Below, piece after piece: positions 14,522 to 16,905 of a stretch of DNA of 16,905 nt (the first letter of the stretch is position 1; each line of letters opens with the position of its first letter). The notes below the pieces were generated by a model that saw nothing but the letters and a program-made list of their open reading frames with translations, made no database searches and was not told the DNA's origin. This DNA comes from Actinomycetes bacterium (GTDB lineage: Bacteria > Actinomycetota > Actinomycetes > Actinomycetales > Microbacteriaceae): NCBI GenBank assembly GCA_023421635.1, contig JAEZSU010000139.1, forward strand, positions 1 through 16,905, written 5' to 3'. The position numbers and the translations under genes are program-made.

Positions 14522-14529
14522 GGTTCGAC

Positions 14530-15189
14530 ATGGCTGACATCACCACCAAGACTTCCAAGGGTCTGCTGGGCACCAAGCTCGGCATGACGCAGGTCTGGAA
14601 CGAGGCGGGCAAGCTCGTCCCCGTCACCGTGATCCAGATCACCCCCAACGTCGTGACCCAGGTCCGCACCCCCGAGAAGGACGGCTACTCGGCCGTCCAG
14701 ATCGCCGCGGGTCAGATCGACCCCCGTAAGGTCACCAAGCCCCTCGAGGGCCACTTCGAGGCCGCCGGGGTCACCCCCCGCCGCCACCTCACCGAGATCC
14801 GCACCGCGGACGCCGCTGACTACTCACTCGGTCAGGAGCTCACGGTCGACGGTCTTTTCGAGGCTGGCCAGCTGGTCGACGTCGTCGGCACCAGCAAGGG
14901 CAAGGGCACCGCGGGTGTCATGAAGCGTCACAACTTCAAGGGCGTCTCCGCATCCCACGGTGCGCACCGCAACCACCGCAAGCCCGGTTCCATCGGTGCC
15001 TCGTCGACGCCCAGCCGCGTCTTCAAGGGCATGCGCATGGCCGGCCGCATGGGTGGCGAGCGCGTGACCGTCCTCAACCTCACGGTGCACGCCATCGACG
15101 CCGAGAAGGGTCTGCTGCTCGTCAAGGGCGCCGTCCCCGGTGCGCGTGGCCGCATCGTCTACGTCCGCAACGCAGTGAAGGGTGCCTGA
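14530..15189 (+). CDS. rplC: 50S ribosomal protein L3
   Basis: L3 (219 aa) is an early assembly protein of the large subunit whose loop reaches toward the peptidyl transferase centre. The sequence has the N-terminal [13 protein letters not shown], the central [15 protein letters not shown] and [15 protein letters not shown], and the conserved [20 protein letters not shown]. Where E. coli L3 has the PrmB-methylated Gln (SIGQ), this protein has Ala (SIGA), so that modification is not expected here. It starts 8 bases after rpsJ and is followed by rplD after 2 bases. Confidence 0.99.
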   Translation: MADITTKTSKGLLGTKLGMTQVWNEAGKLVPVTVIQITPNVVTQVRTPEKDGYSAVQIAAGQIDPRKVTKPLEGHFEAAGVTPRRHLTEIRTADAADYSLGQELTVDGLFEAGQLVDVVGTSKGKGTAGVMKRHNFKGVSASHGAHRNHRKPGSIGASSTPSRVFKGMRMAGRMGGERVTVLNLTVHAIDAEKGLLLVKGAVPGARGRIVYVRNAVKGA

Positions 15190-15191
15190 TC

Positions 15192-15851
15192 ATGGCTGAC
15201 TCGACTCTCGCGCTCGACGTCCGCAAGGCAGACGGCAAGAAGGCCGGCTCCGTGGAGCTGCCCGCCGCACTGTTCGACGTCAAGACGAACATCCCGCTCA
15301 TCCACCAGGTCGTCGTCGCGCAGCTCGCGGCGGCTCGCCAGGGCACCCACTCGACCAAGCGTCGCGGTGAGGTCTCCGGTGCCGGCCGCAAGCCCTTCAA
15401 GCAGAAGGGCACGGGTAACGCCCGTCAGGGCTCCATCCGCGCGCCGCACATGACCGGTGGTGGCATCGTGCACGGCCCGAAGCCGCGCAACTACTCGCAG
15501 CGCACCCCCAAGAAGATGGTCGCAGCGGCCCTTCTCGGTGCGCTGAGCGACCGCGCCCGCGGGCAGCGTCTGCACATCGTCGACAGCTTCGGCATCGAGG
15601 GCGCGCCCTCGACCAAGGCCGCCGCCGCCGTGCTCGCGAGCCTGAAGGCCACGAAGAACGTCCTCGTCGTCATCGAGCGAGGCGACGAGCTCAGCATCAA
15701 GAGCGTCCGCAACCTCGCGTACGTCCACGTGCTGACCTTCGACCAGCTGAACGCCTACGACGTGCTCGTCTCCGACGACATCGTCTTCACCAAGGCCGCC
15801 TACGACGCCTTCGTCGCGGCGAAGTCGGCCACCGAGGAGGTCTCGGCATGA
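15192..15851 (+). CDS. rplD: 50S ribosomal protein L4
   Basis: L4 (219 aa) is a large-subunit protein with an extended loop lining the exit tunnel, and in E. coli a repressor of its own operon through the S10 leader. The loop is visible as [20 protein letters not shown] followed by [23 protein letters not shown], with the KG(T/S)GxARxG core intact and no obvious change at macrolide-linked positions. The globular part follows ([19 protein letters not shown]). It begins 2 bases after rplC and its TGA overlaps the ATG of rplW, so translation is coupled. Confidence 0.99.
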   Translation: MADSTLALDVRKADGKKAGSVELPAALFDVKTNIPLIHQVVVAQLAAARQGTHSTKRRGEVSGAGRKPFKQKGTGNARQGSIRAPHMTGGGIVHGPKPRNYSQRTPKKMVAAALLGALSDRARGQRLHIVDSFGIEGAPSTKAAAAVLASLKATKNVLVVIERGDELSIKSVRNLAYVHVLTFDQLNAYDVLVSDDIVFTKAAYDAFVAAKSATEEVSA

Positions 15852-16147
15852 CCGCCGTCAACAAGGACCCGCGCGACATCATCCTGAAGCCGGTCGTCTC
15901 CGAGAAGAGCTACGGACTCATCGACGAGGGCAAGTACACGTTCTACGTGGACACCCGCGCGAACAAGACCGAGATCAAGCTCGCCATCGAGAAGATCTTC
16001 GGCGTCAAGGTCGCTTCGGTCAACACGATCAACCGCGTCGGCAAGGCCCGTCGCACCCGGTTCGGCATCGGCAAGCGCAAGGACACCAAGCGCGCGATCG
16101 TCACGCTGAAGTCGGGCACCATCGACATCTTCACGGCAGTCGGCTGA
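15848..16147 (+). CDS. rplW: 50S ribosomal protein L23
   Basis: L23 (99 aa) sits at the exit of the ribosomal tunnel and is the docking site for trigger factor and SRP. Recognised by [40 protein letters not shown] and [14 protein letters not shown], with the basic [19 protein letters not shown] near the C-terminus. The start ATG overlaps the rplD stop in an ATGA. Length is normal. Confidence 0.99.
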   Translation: MTAVNKDPRDIILKPVVSEKSYGLIDEGKYTFYVDTRANKTEIKLAIEKIFGVKVASVNTINRVGKARRTRFGIGKRKDTKRAIVTLKSGTIDIFTAVG

Positions 16148-16170
16148 CGGCCAGGGGAGAGGACAAACAC

Positions 16171-16905
<735 letters not shown>

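Overview
The window comes from a high-GC Gram-positive actinobacterium. The EF-Tu and ribosomal protein sequences, the strong G/C third-position bias and the class E style sorting signals (LAATG) suggest a member of the Microbacteriaceae, probably close to Microbacterium. This is a judgement from sequence recognition; no search was run.

Layout. The two ends are conserved translation genes. On the left are the 3' end of fusA (EF-G) and a complete tuf (EF-Tu), with a strong hairpin between them and another after tuf. On the right is the start of the S10 operon: rpsJ, rplC, rplD, rplW and a truncated rplB, tightly packed and all on the + strand. It is preceded by a good promoter and a structured leader of about 290 nt.

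Between tuf and rpsJ lies about 12 kb of accessory DNA, all on the + strand. (1) Bases 2017-4639 hold a translationally coupled trio: a VanZ-family membrane protein and two GT4-type glycosyltransferases, probably for an envelope glycan. (2) Bases 4640-5560 look decayed. The only plausible gene is an 83-residue ORF resembling a piece of a left-handed beta-helix acyltransferase. (3) Bases 5564-6106 encode a small secreted, wall-anchored Ig-like protein, closed by a perfect 19-bp hairpin. (4) Bases 6394-13860 encode an intact 2488-residue surface protein. It has a signal peptide, a Pro-rich stalk, an N-terminal beta-domain, a vWA domain with a complete MIDAS, five CnaB/SpaA-like repeats each with a candidate Lys-Glu-Asn isopeptide triad, six longer repeats each with a conserved Cys pair, two DUF11 modules around an unassigned domain, and a C-terminal LAATG sorting signal.

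The accessory genes fit one theme: envelope glycan modification plus a long sortase-anchored adhesin or stalk and a small partner wall protein. No sortase gene is visible. The features most worth attention are the giant protein, with its isopeptide block followed by a disulfide block, and the rpsJ control region, with iterated GCGACACG elements overlapping the promoter and GNRA-capped hairpins in the leader.
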